Positions 43,931 to 54,625 are shown, counted from the first letter of the stretch. The stretch: DNA of 64,000 nt from Medicago truncatula (GCF_003473485.1 NC_053047.1:14224001-14288000), one strand, 5' to 3'. The notes: generated from the sequence alone by a model not told the origin. Translations and numbers: made by a program.

Positions 43931-44544
43931 GACTCAAATTTTGCTCACTATCTTATTAGAGTTTAGTCCATTCTGCCAAACCTAACCTTTGTTTCTAAAT
44001 ACATTGAGTCATGCTAAATAGGAATGCTCTTAGTTTAACGAGTTTATAATTAATTGGTATTCATCATATATACAGTACATGTGAATTCCATATTTTGACT
44101 AAACGAAAATATGTTCGCTTGCGAGTTTACACATCTTTTGAAACATGAATACTGCATTCAAAAGAGATGCTTTTGAGAGCAAATGGAAAATATAGAGCTG
44201 CATCGAACTGATAAACCATTCATTGATGAAAAAAGGAAACAGTGCTCAGTGTGTTTTGGTCATGAATAGAAACAGAAATGAAGGAATAAAAGAATTTCTG
44301 AGATGATTAAATGAACAATTAAGGTACTGGTCTCAGAATCAGTTGTACAAAAAACATTATCTCAATACTAAGAAGATTTATTTATTACAGAATAGAAATA
44401 AGTGCATTGATGATTCAATGAAAATAATGTGCATTAATATTTCAATACACTGAAAACAGTACAAAAGAAAATTAACAGCAAAAAATAAAAAATAATACAA
44501 ACATACTCAGAGAAATAATAGAAATAAGGCAGGCCACTTGATAC
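43931..44544 (-). pseudogene. TNL 3'-flank remnant left of the copia element
   Basis: The part at 44150-44400 matches 50610-50860 next to the TNL pseudogene (CTTTTGAGAGCAAATGGAAAA, GAGCTGCATC.AACTGATA). With the C-JID remnant at 49973-50240 it forms one TNL tail that the copia element has split. No coding part is visible on this side. Confidence 0.55.
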
Positions 44545-44549
44545 CAATT

Positions 44550-45232
44550 TGTGAGAGTTAACTTAAAATCAGAAATCTGGAGCATCGTGCCATGATGGAG
44601 AAGCATCGCGCCACGATGGTTGAAGCAAGATTCCTGGGAAGCTACTGGAAAAATCGTGCCACGATGAAGCAGGGTCGTGCCACGATGGTCGCGCTGAAGA
44701 TAAAAATAAAACGTATTTTCAGTTAGATTTGTTTCAGTTTTATAAGGGTTTACTTTCCACTATAAATACAGCCTTGTATCAGATGATAAAAGTGTGTAGA
44801 AAAACAAGGTTTAGACCAACAAACAAACTAGGGTTTATAGAGAATCTCTCTTGGCAACAACTCTAGGGTTGGGATTGTTTTGATTCACCTTGAACAAAAC
44901 ACTATTAGGATTGAGTCTCTTGGTCACGGGAAGAGGCTGGGACTTGGGTAGAATTAGGTTTGAAGACTGATTCTTGAAACTCATTATCTCTTTGTAAAGA
45001 AACTCATTCATTATAGTGGATCGGAGAGCTGCTCTCTCCCCCAGACTAGGTCATCATTAGACCGAACTGGGTAAACAAATATCTTGTGTTCTTTCTCTCT
45101 CTCTCTCTCTCTTTTATCTCTTGCTGTTTTTGTTTGGATTATTTGCCACCCGTTTGATTTGATTACTTGGTATTAATTTGCTCCACACATCAAGTTTTTT
45201 ATTGGTGTGGTTTTCTCAACGAATTCACAACA
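44550..45232 (+). repeat. 5' LTR of the copia element
   Basis: The LTR is 683 bp, beginning TGTGAGAGTTAA and ending TTCACAACA. The upstream part (44584-44686) has four copies of a near-palindromic 13-mer around ATCGTGCCACGAT. A TATA box (ACTATAAATA) lies at 44759-44768, followed by a leader with a CT run near 45095. Confidence 0.95.
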
Positions 45233-45234
45233 AT

Positions 45235-45252
45235 TGGCGCCCACCGTGGGGC
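45235..45252 (+). other. Primer binding site, tRNA-Lys type
   Basis: TGGCGCCCACCGTGGGGC starts two bases after the 5' LTR. It is complementary to the 3' end of plant tRNA-Lys(CUU), which from memory ends GCCCCACGGTGGGCG plus CCA. Most copia elements use initiator tRNA-Met instead. Confidence 0.75.
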
Positions 45253-45278
45253 AAAGGTCAAATCAATAGCCAGGTATC

Positions 45279-48200
45279 ATGGGTTCCAAGTGGGATATTG
45301 AAAAGTTCACCGGTAGAAACGACTTCGGGTTGTGGAAGGTGAAGATGAGGGCAATCTTAATTCAACAAAAGTGCGTTGAAGCACTAAAGGGAGAAGCACA
45401 GATGTCTGCACATCTGACACCTGCTGAGAAGACGGAGATGAATGATAAGGCGGTCAGCGCTATCATTCTGTGTCTTGGGGATAAGGTGTTGAGAGAAGTA
45501 TCAAGGGAGGCTACTGCTGTGTCTATGTGGAATAAGCTTGATTCATTATACATGACCAAGTCTTTGGCACATAGACAGTGTCTGAAACAACAACTCTACT
45601 TTTATCGTATGGTGGAGTCAAAACCTATAATGGAGCAACTGACGGAGTTCAATAAGATTATTGATGATTTGGCGAACATAGATGTTAATCTGGAAGACGA
45701 GGATAAAGCCTTACACCTATTGTGTGCTTTACCTAGGTCCTTTGAGAATTTCAAGGATACTATGCTTTATGGCAAAGAGGGCACTATCACTTTGGAGGAA
45801 GTTCAAGCAGCTTTGAGAACCAAAGAGTTAACCAAGTTCAAAGAGTTGAAGGTTGATGATAGTGGAGAAGGCTTGAATATCTCAAGGGGGAGAAGTCACA
45901 ACAAAGGAAATGGGAAGGGCAAGAATTCCAGGTCAAAGTCTAGGTCGAAGGGTGATGGCAATAAAACACAGTACAAATGTTTTATTTGTCATAATCCAGG
46001 TCACTTCAAGAAGGATTGTCCGGAGAGAAAGGACAATGGAGGTGGAGAATCATTCGTTCAGATTGCAAGCAAAGATGAAGGTTATGAGAGTGCTGGAGCA
46101 CTAACTGTGACAAGTTGGGAACCTGAAAAGAGCTGGGTCTTGGACTCTGGGTGCTCTTATCACATTTGTCCAAGAAAGGAGTACTTTGAAACGTTAGAGC
46201 TGAAAGAAGGTGGAGTAGTTCGCCTTGGTAATAATAAGGCTTGTAAAATTCAAGGTATGGGTACTATCCGACTCAAGATATTTGATGATCGTGATTTCCT
46301 TTTGAAGAATGTGAGGTATATTCCTGAACTTAGGAGAAATTTAATATCCATAAGCATGTTTGATGGTCTAGGCTATTGCACTAGAATCGAACGTGGTGTG
46401 ATGAGAATTTCTCATGGTGCATTGGTTATGGCTAAGGGGTCTGAAATACAAGGTCTATATATTTTAGAAGGTTCTACCATAATAGCAAATGCATCGGTTG
46501 CTAGTGTTGACACTCGGGACATAACTAAACTTTGGCATTTGAGGTTAGGTCATGTCAGTGAAAGGGGTTTGGTGGAGCTAGCTAAACAAGGTTTGCTAGG
46601 GAATGAAAAATTGAACAAGCTAGATTTCTGTGATAACTGCACATTAGGCAAACAACACAAGGTGAAGTTTGAAGTGGGGGTGCATAAATCTAGTAGTCCT
46701 TTTGAGTATGTTCATTCGGATCTTTGGGGTCCAGCATCGACGAAGACTCATGGGGGAGGTTCATATTTCATGTCTATCATTGATGATTATTCTAGAAGAG
46801 TATGGGTTTACATTCTGAAGAAGAAAAGTGATGCTTTTGAAAAATTTAAGGAATGGAATACACTTGTAGAAAATCAGATTGGTACCAAACTGAAAGTATT
46901 AAGAACTGACAATGGCTTGGAGTTTGTTTCAGAACAGTTTAATGAGTTTTGCAGGAAGAAAGGTATCAAGAGGCATAGAACCGTGGCATACACACCTCAA
47001 CAGAATGGTCTTGCTGAAAGAATGAACAGGACTCTGTTGGAGCGTGTTAGGTGTATGCGGTTGGGAGCTGGATTGTCCAAGAGTTTCCGGGGAGAGGCTG
47101 TTAGTACTGCAGCATATTTGATTAACAGATGTCCATCAACAGGGATAGACCTCAAGACACCTATGGAGGTTTGGAGTGGGAGACCGGCAGACTACTCTAA
47201 CTTGAAAGTCTTCGGAGCTTTAGCGTTTTCCCATGTCAGGCAAGACAAACTTGATGCTAGAGCTGTGAAGTGTATTTTCATGGGTTATCCTGAAGGTGTG
47301 AAAGGTTATAGACTGTGGAAGATGGAACCTGGAGAATCAAAATTTATTATAAGCAGGGATGTTACTTTTGATGAGACCCGCATGGGGATGAAGTGCAAAG
47401 ACCTGGATACAAGCTCAGAAACGGGGACAGAGAAACTTCAGTTTGAGGTGGAGCCTATCACTGATGAAAGGGAAGAGGAGGATCAAACTCCTGTACCTGA
47501 TGAGGGTGAAGGCCAAGAGATAGTGAATCCTGACTATCAGCTAGCAAGAGATAGGGAGAGGAGACACATTAATCCACCTAAGAGATACGGTTATGCTGAC
47601 CTTATTTATTATGCTTTGAATGTGGCTGAAGAATTGCAAGACTCGGAACCAAAGAAATTCAGGGAGGCATTAGAAAGCAATGAAAACAAGGACTGGCTGA
47701 AGGCAATGAATGAGGAAATGCTTTCATTGGAGAAGAACCAGACTTGGAGACTTGTTTCATTACCTAAGAATCAAAGGGTAGTGGGAAGCAAGTGGGTGTT
47801 CAAGAAGAAAGAAGGTATACTAGGGGTCGAAGCACCAAGGTATAAGGCAAGACTTGTAGCAAAGGGTTTTACTCAGGTGGAAGGGATTGATTACAATGAA
47901 ATCTTTTCACCGGTGGTAAAACATTGTTCTATAAGGGTACTTATGGCGATTGTTAACATGTATGATCTTGAGTTAGAACAAATGGATGTGAAGACCGCAT
48001 TTCTACATGGAGAGTTGGAAGAAACTATCTATATGCAACAACCAGAAGGTTTTGTAGAAGACAATACAAAAGTGTGTTTGTTGAAGAAATCTTTGTATGG
48101 GTTGAAGCAAAGTCCAAGGCAGTGGTATCGTCGGTTTGATGAGTTCCTAGTAAAGGCTGGTTTTGTGAGAAGCAACTATGATAGTTGTGTATACATGATG

Positions 48201-49211
48201 AGAAGGAATGAGAAAGTCATTCTCTACCTCCTCCTTTATGTAGATGATATTCTTATGGCAAGTTCTGACATGCAAGAGATTCAGAAGCTCAAGGAAAGAT
48301 TGAATGATGAATTTGAGATGAAGGATCTTGGTAATGCAAAGAAGATTCTTGGTATGGATATCATAAGGGACCGGAACAAAGGTGAGTTGTTCTTATCTCA
48401 GCAGGGGTACTTGAGGAAAGTGGTGGAGCGGTTTAGAATGAAAGATTCTAAAGTCGTTAGCACTCCTCTTGGTCACCACACTAAGCTATCTATAAAGCAG
48501 TGTCTTCAATCCGATGAAGAGAAAAACAAGATGGAAGGTACTCCCTATGCAAGTGGGGTTGGAAGCATCATGTATGGTATGGTTTGTAGTAGACCGGACT
48601 TATCCTACGCAATCAGTGTGATAAGTCGGTTTATGGCAAATCCGGGTCAAGTGCACTGGCAAGCTTTGAAGTGGGTTCTGAGATATTTGAATGGATCTTT
48701 GAGGGGTGGTCTAAGGTATACAAAGTCACAACCAGGTAGGGATGCTTTGGAGGGATATGTGGATGCGGACTATGCAGGTAACGTAGACACTAGAAAATCT
48801 TTGTCAGGTTTTGTGTTTACATTGTTCGGTACAGCGGTAACTTGGAAGGCAAATCAACAATCAGTTGTAGCACTTTCAACAACTCAAGCAGAGTACATAG
48901 CCCTTGTTGAAGGGTTCAAGGAAGCCATATGGTTGAAAGGTATGATTGGAGAAATGGGGATTGGTCAAGGATGTGTGAAGATACATTGTGATAGCCAAAG
49001 TGCCATTCACTTGGCAAATCATCAGGTGTATCATGAAAGGACAAAGCACATTGACATTCGTTTGCACTTCGTCAGAGACATGATTGAGACTAAGGAGATC
49101 ATGGTAGAGAAAGTGGCATCGGAAGACAATCCAGCAGACATGTTCACCAAATCATTACCAAGATCAAGATTCAAGCATTGCTTGGACTTGATAAACTTCA
49201 TTGAAGCATAG
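45279..49211 (+). CDS. Copia gag-pol polyprotein, intact
   Basis: One frame of 1310 codons with no stop. The gag part (1-250) begins WDIEKFTGRNDFGLWKVKMR and has a CCHC zinc knuckle from residue 234 (CFICHNPGHFKKDC). The aspartic protease has its DSG site at residue 289. The integrase has the HLRLGH...CDNC zinc motif and the catalytic triad D481, D544 and E580; the last two are 35 residues apart, as in active enzymes. The reverse transcriptase has YVDD at 987-990, and RNase H has DADYAG near 1162 and TTQAEYIAL. The start is the first ATG after the primer site (27 bases on). All catalytic residues I checked are present, so the element may still be able to move. Confidence 0.96.
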   Translation: MGSKWDIEKFTGRNDFGLWKVKMRAILIQQKCVEALKGEAQMSAHLTPAEKTEMNDKAVSAIILCLGDKVLREVSREATAVSMWNKLDSLYMTKSLAHRQCLKQQLYFYRMVESKPIMEQLTEFNKIIDDLANIDVNLEDEDKALHLLCALPRSFENFKDTMLYGKEGTITLEEVQAALRTKELTKFKELKVDDSGEGLNISRGRSHNKGNGKGKNSRSKSRSKGDGNKTQYKCFICHNPGHFKKDCPERKDNGGGESFVQIASKDEGYESAGALTVTSWEPEKSWVLDSGCSYHICPRKEYFETLELKEGGVVRLGNNKACKIQGMGTIRLKIFDDRDFLLKNVRYIPELRRNLISISMFDGLGYCTRIERGVMRISHGALVMAKGSEIQGLYILEGSTIIANASVASVDTRDITKLWHLRLGHVSERGLVELAKQGLLGNEKLNKLDFCDNCTLGKQHKVKFEVGVHKSSSPFEYVHSDLWGPASTKTHGGGSYFMSIIDDYSRRVWVYILKKKSDAFEKFKEWNTLVENQIGTKLKVLRTDNGLEFVSEQFNEFCRKKGIKRHRTVAYTPQQNGLAERMNRTLLERVRCMRLGAGLSKSFRGEAVSTAAYLINRCPSTGIDLKTPMEVWSGRPADYSNLKVFGALAFSHVRQDKLDARAVKCIFMGYPEGVKGYRLWKMEPGESKFIISRDVTFDETRMGMKCKDLDTSSETGTEKLQFEVEPITDEREEEDQTPVPDEGEGQEIVNPDYQLARDRERRHINPPKRYGYADLIYYALNVAEELQDSEPKKFREALESNENKDWLKAMNEEMLSLEKNQTWRLVSLPKNQRVVGSKWVFKKKEGILGVEAPRYKARLVAKGFTQVEGIDYNEIFSPVVKHCSIRVLMAIVNMYDLELEQMDVKTAFLHGELEETIYMQQPEGFVEDNTKVCLLKKSLYGLKQSPRQWYRRFDEFLVKAGFVRSNYDSCVYMMRRNEKVILYLLLYVDDILMASSDMQEIQKLKERLNDEFEMKDLGNAKKILGMDIIRDRNKGELFLSQQGYLRKVVERFRMKDSKVVSTPLGHHTKLSIKQCLQSDEEKNKMEGTPYASGVGSIMYGMVCSRPDLSYAISVISRFMANPGQVHWQALKWVLRYLNGSLRGGLRYTKSQPGRDALEGYVDADYAGNVDTRKSLSGFVFTLFGTAVTWKANQQSVVALSTTQAEYIALVEGFKEAIWLKGMIGEMGIGQGCVKIHCDSQSAIHLANHQVYHERTKHIDIRLHFVRDMIETKEIMVEKVASEDNPADMFTKSLPRSRFKHCLDLINFIEA

Positions 49212-49277
49212 ATGAAGGATTGGAGAGAGCAGCAAGGTGATTGATAGTTAAACTGGCATCATCACTGATTTGAAGTC

Positions 49278-49289
49278 AAGGTGGAGAAT
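49278..49289 (+). other. Polypurine tract
   Basis: AAGGTGGAGAAT directly before the 3' LTR is purine-rich and resembles the usual copia tract that primes second-strand synthesis. Confidence 0.65.
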
Positions 49290-49967
49290 TGTGAGAGTTA
49301 ACTTAAAATCAGAAATCTGGAGCATCGTGCCACGATGGAGAAGCATCGCGCCACGATGGTTGAAGCAAGATTCCTGGGAAGCTACTGGAAAAATCGTGCC
49401 ACGATGAAGCAGGGTCATGCCACGATGGTCGCGCTGAAGATAAAAATAAAACGTATTTTCAGTTAGATTTGTTTCAGTTTTATAAGGGTTAATTTCCACT
49501 ATAAATACAGCCTTGTATCAGATGATAAAAGTGTGTAGAAAAACAAGGTTTAGACCAACAAACAAACTAGGGTTTATAGAGAATCTCTCTTGGCAACAAC
49601 TCTAGGGTTGGGATTGTTTTGATTCACCTTGAACAAAACACTATTAGGATTGAGTCTCTTGGTCACGGGAAGAGGCTGGGACTTGGGTAGAATTAGGTTT
49701 GAAGACTGATTCTTGAAATTCATTATCTCTTTGTAAAGAAACTCATTCATTATAGTGGATCGGAGAGCTGCTCTCTCCCCCAGACTAGGTCATCATTAGA
49801 CCGAACTGGGTAAACAAATATCTTGTGTTCTTTCTCTCTCTCTCTCTTTTATCTCTTGCTGTTTTTGTTTGGATTATTTGCTACCCGTTTGATTTGATTA
49901 CTTGGTATTAATTTGCTCCACGCATCAAGTTTTTTATTGGTGTGGTTTTCTCAACGAATTCACAACA
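49290..49967 (+). repeat. 3' LTR of the copia element
   Basis: The LTR is 678 bp and nearly identical to the 5' LTR. Differences include C for T at 49332, A for G in GTCATGCC (near 49416), a changed TTAATTTCC near 49490, and a CT run four bases shorter near 49840. Confidence 0.95.
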
Positions 49968-49972
49968 CAATT

Positions 49973-50490
49973 CTATGACAACATGCCTAAAAAATGCAAT
50001 AAATTAACCAACGAATTTCGGGCATGCATAGGTTGTCTGAAAAGCTCTATCGGGCATGCATAGGTTGTCTGTGAAAACCTCTATTGCTCAACGATCTATA
50101 CTTAACTTTCAGTTAATGTGGATTGATGAATCGGATGTTCACCATGTTGATATAATACTATCGTGCCTCGGAAGCAAACTTTTCATTGATAAAATAGAAA
50201 TGAGGGTGGAAACTTCCACCTATAAATGGTAAAAGAAAATATAGTCCATGATTTTGGTGCTTTTACTAACAAAAATATATATACTTGCGAATTTTATACA
50301 TCCTTTTGTGTTCTTGTCTTCAATCACAATTTTATTTTTCTTTCTATTTTTCACTTAGTTGCCACAGTTTCATAACCTTACAAACCAAAATAAAATCGAT
50401 CGAAGTTCACAGCCATCTACAACAGAAAAATGCAAGTATGCAAAAATAGTTGGACTGAAAGACCTCAAAAAATTGAACTGAGAGTACAAC
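49973..50490 (-). pseudogene. TNL C-JID remnant right of the copia element
   Basis: The minus strand at 50151-50114 encodes INMVNIRFINPH, matching INMEDIRFTNP of the TNL pseudogene further right. The ACTTTTCATTGATAAAATAG part (near 50188) matches the preceding region of that gene in decayed form. GGCATGCATAGGTTGTCTG occurs twice (50021, 50053), a small direct duplication. The 50385-50480 part matches the TNL flank at 31426-31560. Confidence 0.6.
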
Positions 50491-50559
50491 AGTTGCAATT
50501 CTCAAGTTGATTTTAGGTAAGCACAAAACGAACATGTTGTGAAGTTCATATTCCAAAAT

Positions 50560-50890
50560 TTAGACTGCTTCAAATATTTTCAAATCTAGAGGGTCTCAAA
50601 GATGAAGACTACATCCAGAAGAGAGGCTTTTGAGAGCAAATGGAAAACAAAGAGCTGCATCAAACTGATATACCAATCATATCTCAAAAATGGGAAACAA
50701 TACTCTAAGTGTTTGTGCATGAATAGAACAGAAATATGGGATGAAAATAATGTTTTTGTGACAGAAGAAGAGCTATGATACAATGGACAATTAAGGTTTT
50801 AGTCAGAAGAAGGTGCAAACAATATCTTATAACTGAGGAGATTTGCTTATTACAGTTATGATGATAAACCTCTACCTAACTAGCCGCTAA
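50560..50890 (-). other. 3' flank of the TNL pseudogene
   Basis: No coding sequence. It is shared with 44150-44400 as noted there. Confidence 0.5.
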
Positions 50891-52610
50891 CTAATGTATC
50901 AGACGTAAATAAGATATAGATATACTACTCCGGTCTAAATGTAAGCAAAAACTAATCAAATTGCATGCATTTGAAATGGAAGGGTATACAATAATGAATA
51001 CAGTTGTAAATAGTACGACACTGTAGAAAATAAAAAATAAAAAAATAAGATACATCTTGGGCCCATCCTCCTCCATTAAATAACAGATATAACGGTATGT
51101 CTTCCGATGCAAATTCGAAAACAACATGCACAAAAAATGAAATTTTTTATGCCAAGGATATCTGGCATGCATAGCATGTCTGTCGATTCCTCGTGGATTG
51201 GTGAATCGGATGTCCTCCATGTTGATTCCTGGTTTGAATAAACTGACTCCTATTTTATCAATAAAAAGTTTGTTTTGGAGGCCAGATAATGTACACACCA
51301 CACAATTCCATTCTTTTTTGAAAATAACATCCGTTAATTTGGATGTAATCTGTTTAATATCGAAAATTATTATATGATCTGCTACTCTGTTGTGCACATG
51401 ATCATTGTCATTGAGATTTAGCTCAAATACATCTGTTTTTCTTTTCCCATTGATGATAAATCTGGGCTGAATAACTTCTTCAAATGTGCCGGGTCGAACA
51501 ACAAGACATAGAGATATTGCAGGGATCTTTTTACGAAACCAGAAAGTAATCTATGCATCATTATCATAGACGTGCTCAAACCACACTGGAATACGACTTC
51601 CTGGTAGGTGTAACTCCTTGTTACCGCCCTATGTATGCAGTTTCTAATAATAGTAATCGATTTATACATTCAAAAACATATATATTGTAGAGTATTATCA
51701 AATTAAATACAAGAATTAAAAAAATCAGTTTCTGGCAGACAAAGTTCTCATGTTGGGTGGAACCCCTCTAACTTCTTCAAGATTAATGAAGTTATCCAAA
51801 ATCAGTGTCTTTAAAAAACGACATACTTCGACGCATTTAGGAGGACGTTTGAGGTCTAAAACTATCAAGGACGTGCACCATTTTGCAGATAATGTTTCCA
51901 TGTTTGGTGGAACCCCACGGATTCTTTTGAGATTCTTGCAAACATCCAAATGAATTTTGGTTAGAAAGTAAAATTCTTTGACGCACGCAGGAAGAGTTGT
52001 AAATTTATTCTGCGATAGGTACAACTCTTTCACATTTGAAAACAAAGGCAAACCAATTCGAAGGAACTCGTCTGATACGTTGCAACCTGAAAGACCTAAA
52101 TTTAAGACCATTGAGCTCGATTGGGCTTCAAAATCAACTGATTTTGGTAATAACAACGTACATTCCCCAGCAATCAACTCATGAAGTTCCGGCATCACAA
52201 AAATACTACTTGGTAACGGAACAGTTCCACAACTAATCAGTACTACTCTTTCAACCTGGGTGAGATTGTGAATTGTAAATGGAAGTTCTTTTATCGGAGT
52301 GTCCAGTAAATCAAGCATTGTTATGTCTTCCATCTTTCCTAATATTTCTGGAAAACTCTTCAGACGGTAACACGATGAAAGCTTGAGTTTTTCAAGAGAG
52401 CTCAACTTTAACGATGGAAAAGTCCCAAGCCGGCTACAGCCATCAGCGTTCAACATTTTAAGTTTATTCAAGAATCCAACTGATTCATGAATTTTGATTA
52501 AATTTTTGCAATTTCCAAATGATAATTCTTCTAAATTTGGAGCACCAGAAGACATCAGGTATCTCTGTTATAAACTTAGGAATCATCAAAATTCAAAACG
52601 CTCATTTTCA
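50891..52610 (-). pseudogene. TIR-NBS-LRR gene, LRR and C-JID part only, broken
   Basis: On the minus strand, 52555-51725 encode 276 residues of the LRR domain of a legume TNL protein, from GAPNLEELSFGNCKNL to two VPPNM.TLSA repeats. Upstream there are short coding pieces, MSVLNFDD (52602-52582) and KFITEIPDV (52578-52553), each set off by a 1-base insertion. Downstream, after a decayed intron, the C-JID domain follows (GSRIPVWFEH, then FWFRKKIPAISLCLVV, then INMEDIRFTNP). A TAG at 51553-51551 interrupts it. The usual donor after the LRR exon is not visible. The TIR and nucleotide-binding domains are absent; upstream sequence beyond 52620 is retrotransposon-like. It is a dead fragment of an immune receptor. 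Confidence 0.85.
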
Positions 52611-52823
52611 CAAATGATAGGATAGTTAGAATAAGGAGCACTAATGTGGTGACTCTGCTAGTTCTATAAATTATTATGACTCACCTTAATCTAGAAAGAT
52701 CTAAAAGGTATATTGTTAAGGGGTAATATTAAGTATGTTAGGGTGCCTCATTATTAGAATCAATGAAAAATATAATGAATTTTCTTTCTCTTTTCTCTAG
52801 TTTCTCCCTCTAAATTCTGGAGT

Positions 52824-53483
52824 GTGATCCCTACTCAAATTGGGTCGTATCATTTGGTGCTTTCATTCTCGATCTCATTCCCGCTATCGATCATGGAACT
52901 TTCGCTCTTTGACGGAGAGGAAGATGCATACTGGTGGATCCTGAGTACCGAAAAATATTTTAGGGCTACCGGAAAATCCGAGATTGGAAAGATAATGGTG
53001 GTTGATTTAACTATGCGAGGTCGGGCTCTCCAATGGTGGTTATGGTGGTTTTCCTGTCACCCGCGACTAAGTTGGGACACATTCACGACGGCACTTTTAT
53101 GGCGCTTCAAGCCGGAATGGCGACACCTTCTACCTGTATCAGACGAAGAAATTGAGCCAACTTCTGAATCGTTGAAATCTACAGAATCTTCTTCCTTCCT
53201 TGAAGATTCAGTTACTGATCCTATCTCCACAATTTTTGGTGACCCGAGGAACCCGACGTTGGCGCACATCCCTACGCCGGAGAAGATGCAATTGGATTCT
53301 TGCTCGCCAGAGAAGCTTCTTTCTTCTCTATTTCTTCTATCTTTCTCTTCTAACAAACAATCCATCAAATCTACTCTATTTCTCACTTATTTCTCTATTT
53401 TCTTACTCTCTCTCACCTATTTCTCTCTTCACAACTTCTCTTCACAACCAAACAAAGTGTTAGTTTTTTTTTTTTATGGTTGA
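52824..53483 (+). mobile_element. Orphan Ty3-gypsy gag-type open frame
   Basis: A 219-codon frame. Its middle part reads like a retrotransposon gag domain: LSLFDGEEDAYWWILSTEKY, MRGRALQWW, and a WDTF...LLWRFKP segment. The upstream context (ATCATTTGGTGCTTTCATTC, 52848-52867) is also typical of the start of such elements. The tail after residue 140 is serine/leucine-rich and does not look like gag, so the element has been cut. No protease or polymerase follows. Confidence 0.7.
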
Positions 53484-54062
53484 TGCACACATATATCTTA
53501 CAAGAAAGTATACTCAATGTTATAATGGATGAGCATTGACAAAAGACAAAACAAAACCTTAAATGAAATAATTAGAGAGGAAGTTGATAACTAACTAGTT
53601 TAGAAAAGATAATAGATTCTCGTCGTAGATGAATAGGATTTGTATGGACTGTGGAGAACATGTATAGAAGTAGCATAAGGTGGTGAGACCTAATAATGAG
53701 GTAGTGGAAAATTACGGTTCCAATTTTTTTTTCACCTAGGCTCTATATAAATCCTGGCTCCGCCACTTGTCAATGGTACGTCGTGACAAAATTCGACACT
53801 GAGGAAGACTTTACTGGTTGAACTAGAACCAGGATCGCCGGTTAATCTTGAAAGGTAAGAAACACCGATGAGTAGAATGGGTGGGCATTTCGTACAGGGT
53901 CACCTGGATGGAACCGGGGAGAAATTCTTGAACAAAGACTTTATCATGAAAGGAAATACCCATGAATGTGTTGTGCCCAACAGGTTCCCATACGGAGATC
54001 AATCACTCTCAAACGGTACTAAGACATGGTAAAAAAAATAGCGCATTATATTTTTTTACCAT
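53484..54062. other. Non-coding stretch with an hAT-like end
   Basis: Holds the GC-rich string beginning CCTGGCTCCGCCA at 53753, also found at 5142. A 54-codon open frame at 53869-54030 is not recognised. Confidence 0.45.
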
Positions 54063-54625
54063 GTATTTCGAATAGAGATCGAAATAAATTGTTTTGTATA
54101 AATAAGTTGTTTTGAATAAGTTGTTTTTATAAAAGAAGTTGTAATAAATTGTTTTGTATAAATAAGCTGTTTTGAATAAACTGTTTTTTGAATAGAGGTC
54201 GTAATAAGTTTTTTTTGTATAAATAAGTTGTTTTGAATAAGCTCATTTTTTAAAAGAGGTCGCAATAAATTGTTTTGTATAAATAAGTTGTTTTCAATAA
54301 GCAGTTTTTTATATAGAGGTCGTAATAAGTTATTTTGCATAAATAAGATGTTTTGAATAACTTGTTTTTGAAAAAGAGATTGTAATAAGTTATTGTGTAT
54401 AAATAAGCTGTTTTGAATAAGCTATTTTTTAAAAAGAGATCCTAATAAGCTGTTTTGTATAAATAAGCTGTTTTGAATAAGCTGTTTTTTGAAAAAGATA
54501 TCATAATAAGTTGTTTTATATAAATAAGTTGTTTTGAATAAGCTGTTTTTTAAAAAGAGATTGTTATAAGCTTTTTCTTTATAAATAAGTTGTTTTTTAA
54601 AAATAGATCGTAATAATTTGTTTTT
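54063..54625. repeat. Minisatellite, ~60-bp unit, about nine copies
   Basis: TTTTGTATAAATAAG.TGTTTTGAATAAG-type phrases recur about every 60-61 bp (for example at 54092, 54152, 54213) with point changes and 1-2 base length changes. Open frames on the minus strand come only from the repeat. Confidence 0.9.

Larger units (their letters stand above)
44550..49967 (+). mobile_element. Complete Ty1-copia retrotransposon, 5.4 kb
   Basis: The element has two LTRs (44550-45232 and 49290-49967), a primer site, one uninterrupted gag-pol frame and a purine-rich tract. It is flanked by a perfect 5-bp duplication CAATT (44545-44549 and 49968-49972). The LTRs differ by about six substitutions, one single-base gap and a CT-repeat length change, so insertion was recent. 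Domain order (protease, integrase, reverse transcriptase, RNase H) is that of copia, and the gag resembles the Tork/Tnt1 group. It may be close to the M. truncatula element MERE1, which from memory has a similar size; this is not tested. Confidence 0.96.

Noticed and set aside
52824-53483. Host gene encoding a 219-residue protein
   Set aside because: The core matches retrotransposon gag and the upstream context is that of a retroelement leader.
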